Source: Paracoccus aminovorans (GTDB taxonomy: Bacteria > Pseudomonadota > Alphaproteobacteria > Rhodobacterales > Rhodobacteraceae). From it: 64,000 nt of DNA. The position numbers were made by a program, and so were the translations under genes. How positions within the stretch are numbered: position 1 is the first letter of the stretch; each line of letters opens with the position of its first letter. The stretch is taken from the NCBI RefSeq assembly GCF_001546115.1, contig NZ_KQ955208.1:1040021-1104020 (forward strand). Direction: 5' to 3'. Positions 48,006 through 56,563 of this stretch are shown piece after piece. Under the pieces are notes generated by a model, which saw nothing but the letters and a program-made list of their open reading frames with translations, did not search any database and was not told where the DNA came from.

Positions 48006-48493
48006 GCGCCCGCTCCCATTCCCGCTTCGGCAACCAGTCGCTGCACCTTCTCGACCGTGGCCCGGCCCAGCAGCCGCTCGCCCATCTGCGCCGAGGGCCC
48101 GCAGGCGCAAAGCCCCAGGCAGAACACCGGCTCCAGCGTCAGCCGGCCGTCCGGCGTGGTCTGGTGAAAGTCGATGCCCAGTGCGGCGCGCACCCGGTCG
48201 GCCAACTCGTCCGCGCCCATGGACTGGCAGGCCTCGGCCCGGCACAGCCGCAGCACATGCCGCCCCGAGGGATGATCGCGGAAATCGTGGTAGAAGCTGA
48301 CGACGCCATAGACCTCGGCCCGGGTCATGCCCAGCGCCCCGGCGATCACCGGCTGCGCCTCTTCGGGCACATAGCCCCATTCCGCCTGGATATCGTGCAG
48401 AATGGGCAGCAGGGGCCCCTCGCGGCCGGCATGGGCGGCGATGATGGCGTCAAGGCGCAAAAGGAAGTCAGCGTCACTGGCTGGCGAGGTCAT
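48002..48493 (-). CDS. fdsG: NAD-dependent formate dehydrogenase gamma subunit (NuoE-like)
   Basis: A 163-residue thioredoxin-like [2Fe-2S] protein. The ligands are C84 and C89 (CRAEAC) and C125 and C129 (FCLGLCAC). EVYGVVSFYHDFR is the conserved NuoE core. It is the first gene of fdsGBA-fdhD-fdsD, and a LysR gene lies 92 bp upstream on the same strand with a palindrome between. Confidence 0.95.
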   Translation of the reverse strand: MTSPASDADFLLRLDAIIAAHAGREGPLLPILHDIQAEWGYVPEEAQPVIAGALGMTRAEVYGVVSFYHDFRDHPSGRHVLRLCRAEACQSMGADELADRVRAALGIDFHQTTPDGRLTLEPVFCLGLCACGPSAQMGERLLGRATVEKVQRLVAEAGMGAGA

Positions 48494-48538
48494 GGCTAGG
48501 TCGATCCGGGCTCATACATTTAGCCCAGATTAGGCGTC

Positions 48539-48560
48539 CACGATAGGCATAACAATCGTG
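48539..48560. promoter_or_regulatory. Candidate LysR binding site in front of fdsG
   Basis: CACGAT-N10-ATCGTG, a perfect inverted repeat, lies 46 bp before fdsG, just downstream of the regulator gene. A second small hairpin GATTGAA-AAC-TTCAATC (48575-48591) overlaps the stop codon of that regulator. The arrangement fits activation of the fds operon by the adjacent LysR protein with formate as possible effector. Confidence 0.55.
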
Positions 48561-48585
48561 ATGTGCCGTTTATTGATTGAAAACT

Positions 48586-49473
48586 TCAATCGACAGGCAG
48601 GATATCCGCCCCGCCCTGCTGGCGCCCGACCAGCCGCAGCAAGGCTTCGACCAAGGGCGGATGCGGTTCGCGCCGGGCAACGACCAGCCCGACCATATGG
48701 CCCTGGCCGTCAAGGTCGCGCGCCACCACCCCCTCGGGCAGCGGCAGGCCGCGCGCCAGCGCCCGCGGCAGGATCGCCGCCCAGTCGCCGGTCGCGACAT
48801 GCGCGAGAATCGCCAGCATCGAGGTCGATTCGACCCGCGGCATGGCATCCGCCCCCGCCTCCAGCAGGTGCCGGGTGACGATGCGACGGTTCTGCATGTC
48901 CGGGGTCAGCAGGCACAAGGGCCGGGTCGCGGCCTCGGACCATTCGGCGGGGCCGGCGGCGGTGCTGCGGTCGATCAGGCAATAGGTCTCGCGATACAGG
49001 GGTAGGCTCTGCACCCGGCCCAGCGGCTCGCTGTCCAGATAGGTCACGCCCGCGTCCAGCTCCAGCGACTCGATCTGGTCGCGGATCTCGTCCGAGCTGC
49101 GCGACAGGATCGAGACCCCGGCGCTGGGATGGCGCTTCAGGAACGGCCCGGTCAACTCGGCGATGCGCGGCATGGCGGTCGGGATCACCCCGATGCGCAG
49201 CCGCCCAGAGACGCCCTTGCGGCTGGCCTGCATCTCGGCCTGCATGGCACGGGCATCGCCGACGATGCGCCGCGCCCAGCCCAGCACCCGCTCGCCCTCG
49301 GGCGTCAGCCCCTGGAAACGCGAGCCGCGCCGCACCAGCTGCACGCCCAGCTGCTCTTCCAGCGCCCGCATGGCCGAGGACAGCGTCGGCTGGGTGATGC
49401 CCAGCGATTCGGCGGCGCGGCCGAAATGCTTCTCGCGCGCCAGCGCCATGAACATGGAAAGCTTGTCGATCAC
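48586..49473 (-). CDS. LysR-family regulator of the formate dehydrogenase operon (FdsR-like)
   Basis: A 295-residue LysR regulator. The HTH lies at residues 1-60 (MFMALAREKHFGRAAESLGITQPTLSSAMRALEEQLG); the effector domain begins at RLRIGVIPTAMPRI. The same family controls fds operons in related bacteria. It is encoded on the same strand immediately upstream of fdsG rather than divergently. The start is a GTG at 49473 with GGAGG 9 bp ahead. Confidence 0.88.
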   Translation of the reverse strand: MIDKLSMFMALAREKHFGRAAESLGITQPTLSSAMRALEEQLGVQLVRRGSRFQGLTPEGERVLGWARRIVGDARAMQAEMQASRKGVSGRLRIGVIPTAMPRIAELTGPFLKRHPSAGVSILSRSSDEIRDQIESLELDAGVTYLDSEPLGRVQSLPLYRETYCLIDRSTAAGPAEWSEAATRPLCLLTPDMQNRRIVTRHLLEAGADAMPRVESTSMLAILAHVATGDWAAILPRALARGLPLPEGVVARDLDGQGHMVGLVVARREPHPPLVEALLRLVGRQQGGADILPVD

Positions 49474-49488
49474 CGAACCGCCCTCCTG

Positions 49489-49537
49489 TTCTCTTTTGTG
49501 GAAAAATATCCCGGGGGTCCGGGGGCAGCGCCCCCGG
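49489..49537. repeat. Degenerate intergenic motif plus terminator hairpin after purS
   Basis: A variant of the recurrent motif (CTTTTGTGGAAAAATATCCC, from about 49492) is followed by a perfect hairpin CCGGGGGC-AGC-GCCCCCGG (49519-49537). It lies 12 bp past the leftward purS stop and upstream of the LysR start. It probably terminates purC-purS and insulates the fds regulator. Confidence 0.65.
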
Positions 49538-49548
49538 CGCCGAAGGGA

Positions 49549-49812
49549 TCAGACGATCTCGACCGCGTATTTCTCGATCACGGTATTGGCGAGCAGCCCC
49601 TCGCACATGCGCGCGACCTCGGCGCGGGCAGCCTCGGCATCGCCCCCCGAAAGTTCCGGGGCCAGGTCGAGCTCGATCACCTTGCCCTGCCGCACGCCCG
49701 AGACGCCGGCAAAGCCCAGGCCGCCCAGCGCGTGCCGGATCGCCTCGCCCTGCGGGTCCAGAACGCCGTCCTTCAGCATGATGGTCACACGGGCTTTCAG
49801 CGGGGCGGTCAT
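49549..49812 (-). CDS. purS: Phosphoribosylformylglycinamidine synthase subunit PurS
   Basis: An 87-residue small subunit that, with PurL and PurQ, forms FGAM in purine synthesis. KARVTIMLKDGVLDPQGEAIRHALGGLGF and the RQGKVIELDL strand are the PurS core. It follows purC by 12 bp on the same strand. purQ and purL, which often come next, are not here; the operon ends at a terminator. Confidence 0.95.
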   Translation of the reverse strand: MTAPLKARVTIMLKDGVLDPQGEAIRHALGGLGFAGVSGVRQGKVIELDLAPELSGGDAEAARAEVARMCEGLLANTVIEKYAVEIV

Positions 49813-49824
49813 GGTGGCGGTCCT

Positions 49825-50589
49825 TCAGTTGATGAGCGTGGGCTTGGTCAGCGAGGTGGTGTTGGCGGGCATCAGGCCCAGCCGGCGCGCCACCTCGGTA
49901 TAGGCGTCGGTCAGGTTGCCCAGATCGCGGCGGAACACGTCCTTGTCCAGCTTCTGGCCAGTCTTGACGTCCCACAGCCGGCAGCTGTCCGGGCTGATCT
50001 CGTCGGCGACGATCAGGCGCATGAAATCGCCGTCCCAGATCCGGCCGATCTCGATCTTGAAGTCGATCAGCTTGATCCCGGCGCCGAAGAACACGCCCGA
50101 CAGGAAATCGTTCACCCGCAGCGCCAGGCTGACGATGTCGTCCAGGTCCTGCTGGCTGGCCCAGCCGAAGGCGATGATATATTCCTCGGAGACGAAGGGG
50201 TCGCCCAGCTCGTCGTTCTTGAAGCTGTATTCGACGATCGGGCGCGGCAGGGGCGTGCCCTCCTCCATGCCCAGGCGCTTGGCGATGGAACCGGCGGCGA
50301 AGTTCCGCACGATCACTTCCAGCGGGATGATCTCGACCTGGCGCACCAGCTGCTCGCGCATGTTGATGCGGCGGATGAAGTGGTTCGGCACGCCGATATT
50401 GGTCAGCCCGGTCATGAAGAATTCGGACAGGCGATTGTTCAGCACGCCCTTGCCTTCGATGGTCGCCTTCTTCTGGGCGTTGAAGGCGGTGGCGTCATCC
50501 TTGAAATACTGGATCAGGGTGCCCGGCTCGGTGCCTTCGTAAAGGATCTTGGCCTTGCCTTCGTAGATTTTCTTGCGCCTTGGTGCCAT
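49825..50589 (-). CDS. purC: SAICAR synthetase
   Basis: A 254-residue enzyme condensing CAIR with aspartate in purine synthesis. [14 protein letters not shown] binds [25 protein letters not shown] and [11 protein letters not shown] are the conserved catalytic segments. The start at 50589 is chosen by homology; the in-frame upstream stretch is the 5' leader. A promoter lies at 50631-50660. Confidence 0.96.
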   Translation of the reverse strand: MAPRRKKIYEGKAKILYEGTEPGTLIQYFKDDATAFNAQKKATIEGKGVLNNRLSEFFMTGLTNIGVPNHFIRRINMREQLVRQVEIIPLEVIVRNFAAGSIAKRLGMEEGTPLPRPIVEYSFKNDELGDPFVSEEYIIAFGWASQQDLDDIVSLALRVNDFLSGVFFGAGIKLIDFKIEIGRIWDGDFMRLIVADEISPDSCRLWDVKTGQKLDKDVFRRDLGNLTDAYTEVARRLGLMPANTTSLTKPTLIN

Positions 50590-50630
50590 GCTGCGCTTCT
50601 CCCGTCCGCAAGGTGACATTCTTTAATGGC

Positions 50631-50660
50631 GCTATAGGCCAGAAACGGGGTCAGGGGCAA
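50631..50660 (-). promoter_or_regulatory. Probable sigma70 promoter of purC-purS
   Basis: TTGCCC (50655-50660), an 18-bp spacer and TATAGC (50631-50636) lie on the minus strand, about 42 bp upstream of purC. Confidence 0.55.
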
Positions 50661-50724
50661 TACGGGCTTGCGATGCGCGGGCTTTAGGGCTCATATCTGG
50701 ATCAATATTCAACCAGAGGCCGCC

Positions 50725-51039
50725 ATGACCACCTTTGACGACCGCGAACGCGCGCAAGAGGCGAAATTCGCCCGCGACGAGGAACTGAACTTCAAGGCCG
50801 AGGCGCGCCGCAACCGCCTGCTCGGCGAATGGGCGGCGGGCCTCCTGGGCAAGACCGGCGACGACGCCCGCGCCTATGCGCTGACCATCGTCAGTTCCGA
50901 TTTCGACGAGCCGGGCGACGAGGACGTCTATCGCAAGCTCAGCGCCGACCTGGCCGGCAAGGTGGACGAGCAGACCATCCGCAGCCAGATGGTCGCGCTG
51001 CGCGCCACCGCGCGCAACCAGATCGTCGACGAGAGCTGA
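50725..51039 (+). CDS. F1-ATPase zeta inhibitor subunit (DUF1476)
   Basis: A 104-residue protein, TTFDDRERAQEAKFARDEEL then NFKAEARRNRLLGEWAAGLLG, essentially the zeta subunit of Paracoccus denitrificans F1FO-ATPase. In that organism the intrinsically disordered N-terminal arm inserts into F1 and blocks ATP hydrolysis in one direction. The four-helix C-terminal part is conserved. It is encoded away from any atp operon, divergent from purC, with a private terminator. Confidence 0.93.
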   Translation: MTTFDDRERAQEAKFARDEELNFKAEARRNRLLGEWAAGLLGKTGDDARAYALTIVSSDFDEPGDEDVYRKLSADLAGKVDEQTIRSQMVALRATARNQIVDES

Positions 51040-51065
51040 TCCGCCGCAAGCCGGACGCGCCATGA

Positions 51066-51093
51066 AAAACTCCCCGCCACGGCGGGGAGTTTT
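51066..51093. terminator. Bidirectional terminator between zeta gene and fdhA
   Basis: A perfect stem AAAACTCCCCGC / GCGGGGAGTTTT with a CACG loop. A- and T-runs at the base make it a terminator in both directions for the convergent zeta and fdhA genes. Confidence 0.93.
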
Positions 51094-51138
51094 GCGTTTC
51101 AGGCCCGGGATCTCAGGCCACCGACCCGCCATGCGGCG

Positions 51139-52323
51139 TCACGCCGCCAATCCGCCATGCGGGTCCAGCACGTATTTCCTGGCCACGCCGGCATCGAAGC
51201 TTTCATAGCCCGCCACCGCCTGGTCCAGCGGGATGATCGTCGCATTGACGATATCGGCGATGGGCAGGCGGTCGTGCAGGATCGCCTGCATCAGTTGCCG
51301 GTTGTATTTCAGCACCGGGGTCTGGCCGGTGTGCAGCGACTGCGCCTTGGCCCAGCCCAGGCCGAAGCGCATCGACAGGCTGCCATGCTTGGCGGCATTG
51401 TCGACCGCGCCCGGATCCTCGGTCACGTAAAGCCCGGGGATGCCGATCTGGCCGGCGGCGCGGGTGATCTCCATCATCTGGTTCAGCACGATGGCCGGCT
51501 GCTCGCCGCCGGAATGGCCGCGCGCCTCGAACCCCACGGCGTCGATGGCCGAATCGACCTCGGGCGTGCCGGTGATCTCGGCGATCATGTCGCCCAGGCG
51601 ATCGGATTTCGACAGGTCCACCGGCTCGAAGCCGACCTTGCGGGCGTGCTCCAGCCGCTCCTTGTTGAAGTCGCCGATCATCACCACCGCGGCGCCGAGG
51701 ATGCGGGCCGAGGCCGCCGCGGCAAGGCCCACGGGACCGGCGCCCGCGACATAGACCACCGAGCCCACGCCGACGCCGGCCTTGACCGCGCCGTGAAAGC
51801 CGGTGGGCAGGATGTCCGACAGCATGGTCAGGTCGCGGATCTTCGACATCGCCCGGTCGCGATCCGGGAATTTCAGCAGGTTGAAATCGGCATAGGGCAC
51901 CATGACATAGCGCGCCTGCCCGCCGATCCAGCCGCCCATGTCGACATAGCCATAGGCACCGCCGGCGCGCGACGGGTTCACCGTCAGGCAGACGCCGGTG
52001 TCGCCCTCGCGGCAGCAGCGGCAGCGGCCGCAGGCGACGTTGAACGGCACCGAGACGATGTCGCCGATCTCCAGCATCTCGACATCGGCGCCCTTCTCGA
52101 TCACCTCGCCGGTGATCTCATGGCCCAGCACCAGGCCGGGCTCGGCGGTGGTGCGGCCGCGCACCATATGCTGGTCCGAGCCGCAGATATTGGTCGAGAC
52201 CACCTTCAGGATCACGCCATGCTCGATCTTGCGCCCGTCGGGGGATTGCAGTTTCGGGTCGGCGATATCTTGCACCTCGACCTTGCCGGGGCCGATATAG
52301 ACCACGCCTCTGTTGCTGCTCAT
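51139..52323 (-). CDS. fdhA: Glutathione-independent formaldehyde dehydrogenase
   Basis: A 394-residue zinc-dependent medium-chain dehydrogenase highly similar to Pseudomonas putida FdhA, which oxidises formaldehyde with tightly bound NAD. Catalytic zinc ligands include C47 (NICGSDQH) and H68/E69 (LGHEITGE). The structural zinc cysteines are C98, C101, C104 and C112. The nucleotide fold is VYVAGAGPVGLAAA. FNVACGRCRCC and GGAYGYVDMGGW are characteristic. The ATG follows GGAGGAGAG. The product formate can be used by the fds enzyme encoded nearby. Confidence 0.93.
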   Translation of the reverse strand: MSSNRGVVYIGPGKVEVQDIADPKLQSPDGRKIEHGVILKVVSTNICGSDQHMVRGRTTAEPGLVLGHEITGEVIEKGADVEMLEIGDIVSVPFNVACGRCRCCREGDTGVCLTVNPSRAGGAYGYVDMGGWIGGQARYVMVPYADFNLLKFPDRDRAMSKIRDLTMLSDILPTGFHGAVKAGVGVGSVVYVAGAGPVGLAAAASARILGAAVVMIGDFNKERLEHARKVGFEPVDLSKSDRLGDMIAEITGTPEVDSAIDAVGFEARGHSGGEQPAIVLNQMMEITRAAGQIGIPGLYVTEDPGAVDNAAKHGSLSMRFGLGWAKAQSLHTGQTPVLKYNRQLMQAILHDRLPIADIVNATIIPLDQAVAGYESFDAGVARKYVLDPHGGLAA

Positions 52324-52500
52324 GCGATCTCTCCTCCATGATCGTCTGCGGCGCGTGGCCTGCCCGGCCGCGCGCGTCAGCCCCTCGCCGCGCAAAGCGC
52401 GGGTCTCCTGCCGATCCTAATCCAGGAAACGGCGCAAAATGCGCCGATTGCGACATGCGGGGCGACGATTAAGACATGCGCGGCCTGCGCCGCCGCCGTC

Positions 52501-53004
52501 CTAGCCGCCCTGCGGCATCAGGAAATGCCCGGTCGCCTGGGCGAAAAGCTTCTGGCGATGGTCCTGCCAGCCCTCGACATGCACGCTGGCATAGCGCCGT
52601 CCGGACCGCACCACCCGCGCCCGGGCATAGGCGTCGCGCGGCAGGCCCGAGCGCAGGTAATCCACGGTGAAGTCGATGGTCTTGGGCAGGCGCGGCAGGC
52701 TTTCGGGCACGGCGGCATCGGGGGCGATGCGGCCCTGCTCCATGTCCTCCCAGATCTGGGTCCAGGTCAGCTCGACGATGGCCGCCACCTCCAGGAAGGC
52801 GGCCGTCACCCCGCCGTGGATCGCCGGCAGCATCGGGTTGCCGATCAGCTTCTCGTCAAAGGGCAAGACGGCGGTCAGCTCGTCGCCGCGCCGGTCGAAG
52901 CTGATGCCCAGCCAGCGGATATAGGGCACGCTGCCCACCAGGGCGTTCAGCGCATTGTTGCGGCGCGACTTGATCGCCGACAGCGGCTCGTTGCGATCCG
53001 CCAT
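52501..53004 (-). CDS. PaaI-type hotdog-fold thioesterase (first of pair)
   Basis: A 167-residue acyl-CoA thioesterase family protein. AIHGGVTAAFLEVAAIVEL holds the conserved HGG and acid/base region; LPKTIDFTVDYLRSGLPRD is the central strand. The substrate is unknown. It starts 1 bp after the stop of the other thioesterase, so the two form a two-gene operon next to a fatty-acid gene set. The proteins are paralogous in layout but divergent in sequence and may form a heteromer. Confidence 0.85.
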   Translation of the reverse strand: MADRNEPLSAIKSRRNNALNALVGSVPYIRWLGISFDRRGDELTAVLPFDEKLIGNPMLPAIHGGVTAAFLEVAAIVELTWTQIWEDMEQGRIAPDAAVPESLPRLPKTIDFTVDYLRSGLPRDAYARARVVRSGRRYASVHVEGWQDHRQKLFAQATGHFLMPQGG

Positions 53005-53005
53005 T

Positions 53006-53449
53006 TCAGCGCTCCACCGTGAAGGCGCCGGTGGCCGAGGCGACCGGGCGGCTGTCGTCGTCATCCATCGCCACCGCGCGCACGAAGGCGACCGAGCGGG
53101 TGATGTGATAGCAGCTCGCCTTGGCGCGGATCGCCTGGCCGGGCACGGCGGGGCGCATGTAGTCGATGCGCAGGTCGATGGTCGCGGTCGAGCGGGCGCC
53201 GGTCGGATGCGCCATCACCGCCGCCCCGCAGCAGGTGTCCATCAGCGCCGAGATCACCCCGCCATGGATCACGCCGCTGCGCGGATCGCCGACCAGATCC
53301 TCGCGCCAGGGCAGCGAAATCTCGGCCCCCTCATCCGAGAGCATGTCGAAGCGCATCCCCAGCGCACGCGCATGCGGGATCACCTCGATGAACTGGCGCG
53401 CGATGCGGCGGCGCTGTTCGGACAGGTCGGACGGGGCTTCCTCGGTCAT
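53006..53449 (-). CDS. PaaI-type hotdog-fold thioesterase (second of pair)
   Basis: A 147-residue hotdog protein. GVIHGGVISALMDTCCGAAVM is the catalytic region and TATIDLRIDYMRPAVPGQ the core strand, as in PaaI/YdiI-like acyl-CoA thioesterases. It is the upstream member of the pair and is divergent from the first MerR regulator gene, with 156 bp between. Confidence 0.87.
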   Translation of the reverse strand: MTEEAPSDLSEQRRRIARQFIEVIPHARALGMRFDMLSDEGAEISLPWREDLVGDPRSGVIHGGVISALMDTCCGAAVMAHPTGARSTATIDLRIDYMRPAVPGQAIRAKASCYHITRSVAFVRAVAMDDDDSRPVASATGAFTVER

Positions 53450-53605
53450 GCGGCTGGGCTCTCCTGGCTGGTTGGCAGAATGGTAACAGCCCCTGTCCGG
53501 CTGGCAAGCCCGCCCGCCAAACCGGCACGACCGACCAAAGGTTGAGTTTGCGTCCGGCCCGCGATAGGCTCGCCCCCGATGCGCGCCCGCGGCGAGGTTC
53601 ACGCG

Positions 53606-54004
53606 ATGACCGGTAACGAATACATTGGCTTCAAGGAAATGTGTGCGCGTTTCGACGTGACGCCGCGCACGCTGCGGTATTACGAATACATCGAATTGCT
53701 CAGCCCCCGAAAAGAGGGCCGCTCGCGCTTCTACGGCCCGCGCGAGATCGCGCGGATGAAGCTGATCCTGCGCGGCCGCCGCTTCGGCTTCTCGCTCGAG
53801 GACATCCGGCAATGGCTGCTGATCTATGGCGAAAAGGGCACGCACGAACAGTATCGGGTCTGGATCGAACTGGCCGACCGCCAGCTCGACGTGCTGGCCC
53901 AGCAGCGCCAGGAACTGGAAGCCGCCATCGCCGACCTGCGCGACCTGCGCGACGAGACCGAGGCGCTGCTGTCGCGGATGGAGGCCGATCCCCGCGACGC
54001 CTGA
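53606..54004 (+). CDS. MerR-family regulator 1 (LiuR-like)
   Basis: A 132-residue MerR regulator: winged HTH CARFDVTPRTLRYYEYIELLSP near residues 12-33, FYGPREIARMKLILRGRRFGFSLEDIRQWL, then a dimerisation coiled coil to the end with no metal-binding cysteines. It resembles regulators of fatty or branched-chain acid degradation. The start at 53606 follows GAGG; an ATG at 53579 is possible. It is a paralogue of the MerR protein encoded 95 bp downstream. Confidence 0.85.
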   Translation: MTGNEYIGFKEMCARFDVTPRTLRYYEYIELLSPRKEGRSRFYGPREIARMKLILRGRRFGFSLEDIRQWLLIYGEKGTHEQYRVWIELADRQLDVLAQQRQELEAAIADLRDLRDETEALLSRMEADPRDA

Positions 54005-54029
54005 GGGATGGCCTGACGCCACGTCGGGG

Positions 54030-54045
54030 CTTACGTGAACGTAAA
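54030..54045. promoter_or_regulatory. MerR/LiuR-type operator
   Basis: TTACGT-GA-ACGTAA (54031-54044, context CTTACGTGAACGTAAA) is a perfect inverted repeat close to the TTTACGTTAACGTAAA-like sites known for LiuR regulators. It lies between the two merR genes, with TATATT at 54053-54058 as a likely -10 element, so the operator spans the -35 region of the downstream gene set. Confidence 0.72.
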
Positions 54046-54098
54046 CCTCGCCTATATTCCATCCCGAGAGCAACGGCTGGGGAAAAGGAGGCATCGGC

Positions 54099-54488
54099 AT
54101 GGGCGACACGTTGATGACCATCCGGCAGATGTGCGACGCCTTCGAGGTGACGCCGCGCACGCTGCGCTTCTATGAGGCGCGCGAGCTGCTGTTTCCGCAA
54201 CGCAACGGCCAGCACCGGCTTTACGGCCGCACCGACCGGGCGCGGCTGAAGCTGATCCTGCGCGGCAAGCGCTTCGGCTTCTCGCTGGAACAGATCCGGC
54301 AGCTGCTGGAGCTCTATGACCCGGCCGAGCGCAATATCACCCAGACCGAGGCCACCCTGGCCACCGCGCGCGAGCGGCTGGCCGACATGGAACGCCAGCA
54401 CCAGGAACTGGGCATCGCGCTTTCCGAGCTGCGCGACCAGATCGCCCAGGGCGAGACCTGGCTGCAAAACCTGAAATCCGGCGCCTGA
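54099..54488 (+). CDS. MerR-family regulator 2 (LiuR-like)
   Basis: A 129-residue MerR regulator: CDAFEVTPRTLRFYEARELLFP is the HTH, RLKLILRGKRFGFSLEQIRQLLELYD the linker, then a coiled coil (about residues 75-125). There are no effector cysteines, so the ligand is probably an acyl-CoA. It follows an operator-bearing promoter, has AAAAGGAGG as ribosome site, and starts the rightward acyl-CoA dehydrogenase/thiolase/FadB series; the gap to the next gene is 27 bp. Confidence 0.87.
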   Translation: MGDTLMTIRQMCDAFEVTPRTLRFYEARELLFPQRNGQHRLYGRTDRARLKLILRGKRFGFSLEQIRQLLELYDPAERNITQTEATLATARERLADMERQHQELGIALSELRDQIAQGETWLQNLKSGA

Positions 54489-54515
54489 CCCGGCGCCAAC
54501 CCTTTGGGAGGACCG

Positions 54516-56294
54516 ATGACCACCTATGCCGCCCCCATCCGCGACATGCAATTCGTGCTGCACGACGTGCTGCGGATCTCGCAGCAGGACTTGCCCGGTC
54601 ATGGCGATCTGGACCGCGAATTCACCGAAGCCGTGCTGGACGCCGCCGGCAAGCTGGCCGCCGAGGTGCTGGCGCCGCTGAACGCGGTGGGCGACCGCCA
54701 GGGCTGCCGGCTGGAAAACGGCGTAGTGCGCACCCCCGAAGGCTTCAAGGCAGGGTTCGAGCGCATGCGCGAAGGCGGCTGGACCGCGCTGGACTGCGAC
54801 CCCGAATTCGGCGGCCAGGGCATGCCCTATGTGATCGGCCTGGCGGCGGGCGAGATGTTCTCGGCCGCGAACATGGCCTTCACCATGTATCAGGGCCTGA
54901 CCCATGGCGCCTATTCCGCCATCCACGCCCATGGCAGCGACGAACAGAAGGCGACCTACCTGCCGAAGATGGTCAGCTGCGAATGGACCGGCACCATGAA
55001 CCTGACCGAGCCGCATGCCGGCACGGATCTGGGCCTGCTCCGCACCAAGGCCGAACCGCAAGAGGATGGCAGCTACCGCATCACCGGGCAGAAGATCTTC
55101 ATCTCGGCCGGCGACCACGACATGTCGGAAAATGTCATCCACCTGGTCCTCGCCAAGGCACCCGGCGGCGGCGAGGGCACCAGGGGCATCTCGCTGTTCA
55201 TCGTGCCGAAATTCCTGGTGAACGAGGACGGGACCTTGGGCGAACGCAACGCCGTCTCGGTCGGGAACCTTGAAGAAAAGATGGGCATCCACGGCAACGC
55301 GACCTGCGTGATGAACTACGACGGCGCAAAGGGCTGGCTGCTGGGCGAACTGCACAAGGGCATGCGCGCCATGTTCACCATGATGAACGAGGCCCGCGTC
55401 GGCGTCGGGTTGCAAGGCTATGCCGTGGCCGAGGCCGCCTATCAGAACGCCGCTGCCTATGCCCGCGACCGGCTGCAGGGCCGCGCGGTGACCGGCGATG
55501 CCAATCCCTCCGGCCCGGCCGATCCGCTGATCGTGCATCCCGACATCCGCCGCAACCTGATGGACCAGAAAAGCTTCCTGGAGGGCGCCCGCGCGCTGGC
55601 CTTCTGGGGCGCGCATCTGATCGACCGCGCGCATCTGGCGCAGGACAGGCAGGCGGACGACCTGGTGTCGCTGCTGACGCCGGTCATCAAGGGCTTCCTG
55701 ACCGACAAGGGCTTCGATTGCGCGGTGCAGGCGCAGCAGGTCTTCGGCGGCCACGGCTACATCGAGGAACAGGGCATGTCGCAATTCGTCCGCGACGCCC
55801 GCATCGCCATGATCTACGAGGGCGCGAACGGCGTGCAGGCGCTGGACCTCGTCGGCCGCAAGCTCGCGGCCGAGGGCGGCAAGCCGATCATGGCCTTCTT
55901 CGAGATGGTGAAATCCGAGATCAAGGCGCAGGAAACCGACGAGGTGCTGCAGGCCCAGTTCTGCGAGCCGCTGAAGGCGGCCTCGAAGGACCTGCAAGCA
56001 GCGGCGATGTTCTTCATGGAGCAGGGCATGAAGAACCCGAACGCAGCCTTGGCCGGGTCCTATGACTTCATGCATCTCTTCGGCCATGTGGCGCTGGGGC
56101 TGATGTGGCTGCGCATGGCCGCCGCGTCGCGCAAGGCGCTGGAGGAAGGCACGCAGGACGCCACGTTCCACGAAACCAAGCTGGCGACGGGGCGCTATTA
56201 CATGGCCCGGCAATTGCCGGCGACCGCGATGCATCTCGCCCGCATCCGCTCGGGTGCCGAGCCGGTGATGGCGCTGGATGCGGCGCGGTTCTAA
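54516..56294 (+). CDS. Acyl-CoA dehydrogenase (long, about 590-residue class)
   Basis: A 592-residue FAD enzyme catalysing the first step of beta-oxidation. The catalytic base is E435 in [15 protein letters not shown]; the FAD-binding [14 protein letters not shown] and the C-terminal acyl-CoA dehydrogenase extension (about residues 470-590) identify the class common in alpha- and gammaproteobacteria. Chain-length preference is not decidable. The ATG follows TTGGGAGG. It lies 27 bp after merR2, probably in one transcript. Confidence 0.93.
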   Translation: MTTYAAPIRDMQFVLHDVLRISQQDLPGHGDLDREFTEAVLDAAGKLAAEVLAPLNAVGDRQGCRLENGVVRTPEGFKAGFERMREGGWTALDCDPEFGGQGMPYVIGLAAGEMFSAANMAFTMYQGLTHGAYSAIHAHGSDEQKATYLPKMVSCEWTGTMNLTEPHAGTDLGLLRTKAEPQEDGSYRITGQKIFISAGDHDMSENVIHLVLAKAPGGGEGTRGISLFIVPKFLVNEDGTLGERNAVSVGNLEEKMGIHGNATCVMNYDGAKGWLLGELHKGMRAMFTMMNEARVGVGLQGYAVAEAAYQNAAAYARDRLQGRAVTGDANPSGPADPLIVHPDIRRNLMDQKSFLEGARALAFWGAHLIDRAHLAQDRQADDLVSLLTPVIKGFLTDKGFDCAVQAQQVFGGHGYIEEQGMSQFVRDARIAMIYEGANGVQALDLVGRKLAAEGGKPIMAFFEMVKSEIKAQETDEVLQAQFCEPLKAASKDLQAAAMFFMEQGMKNPNAALAGSYDFMHLFGHVALGLMWLRMAAASRKALEEGTQDATFHETKLATGRYYMARQLPATAMHLARIRSGAEPVMALDAARF

Positions 56295-56328
56295 AGATCG
56301 AGATTGTCGCCAGACTGAAATGTCGCAT

Positions 56329-56351
56329 GGGTATTTGTGCAACAAAGAAGC
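56329..56351 (+). repeat. GGGTATTTG/AAAGAAGC motif copy
   Basis: GGGTATTTG-TGC-AACAAAGAAGC, preceded by TGTCGCAT, 34 bp past the acyl-CoA dehydrogenase stop. It is the clearest single match to the family consensus. An inverted copy is at 56504-56526. Confidence 0.75.
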
Positions 56352-56503
56352 TGACAGGGTTGCGCCCCGGCCACCCCCGCTGTTCAGGCGGGACAGGTTT
56401 TCGCCAGATGACCGGGGCGGCTTCTTCGTTGGCGGTCATCGGCTCCCCAGCCTGTACCGCAGATGCGATCCTAACCCTTGGCCGTTAACAACAGGTTAAA
56501 GCG

Positions 56504-56526
56504 TTTCTTCGTTGTAAAAATACCCA
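56504..56526 (-). repeat. Inverted GGGTATTTG/AAAGAAGC motif copy before the GST gene
   Basis: The minus strand reads GGGTATTTTTACAACGAAGAAA. With the copy at 56329 it brackets a 152-bp segment without genes; a partial third copy (GCTTCTTCGTTGGC) is at about 56420. It lies 38 bp upstream of the glutathione transferase start. Confidence 0.65.
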
Positions 56527-56563
56527 TTGCGACGACAAAGCCTGGTGCTACCCGGAAGAAAGG

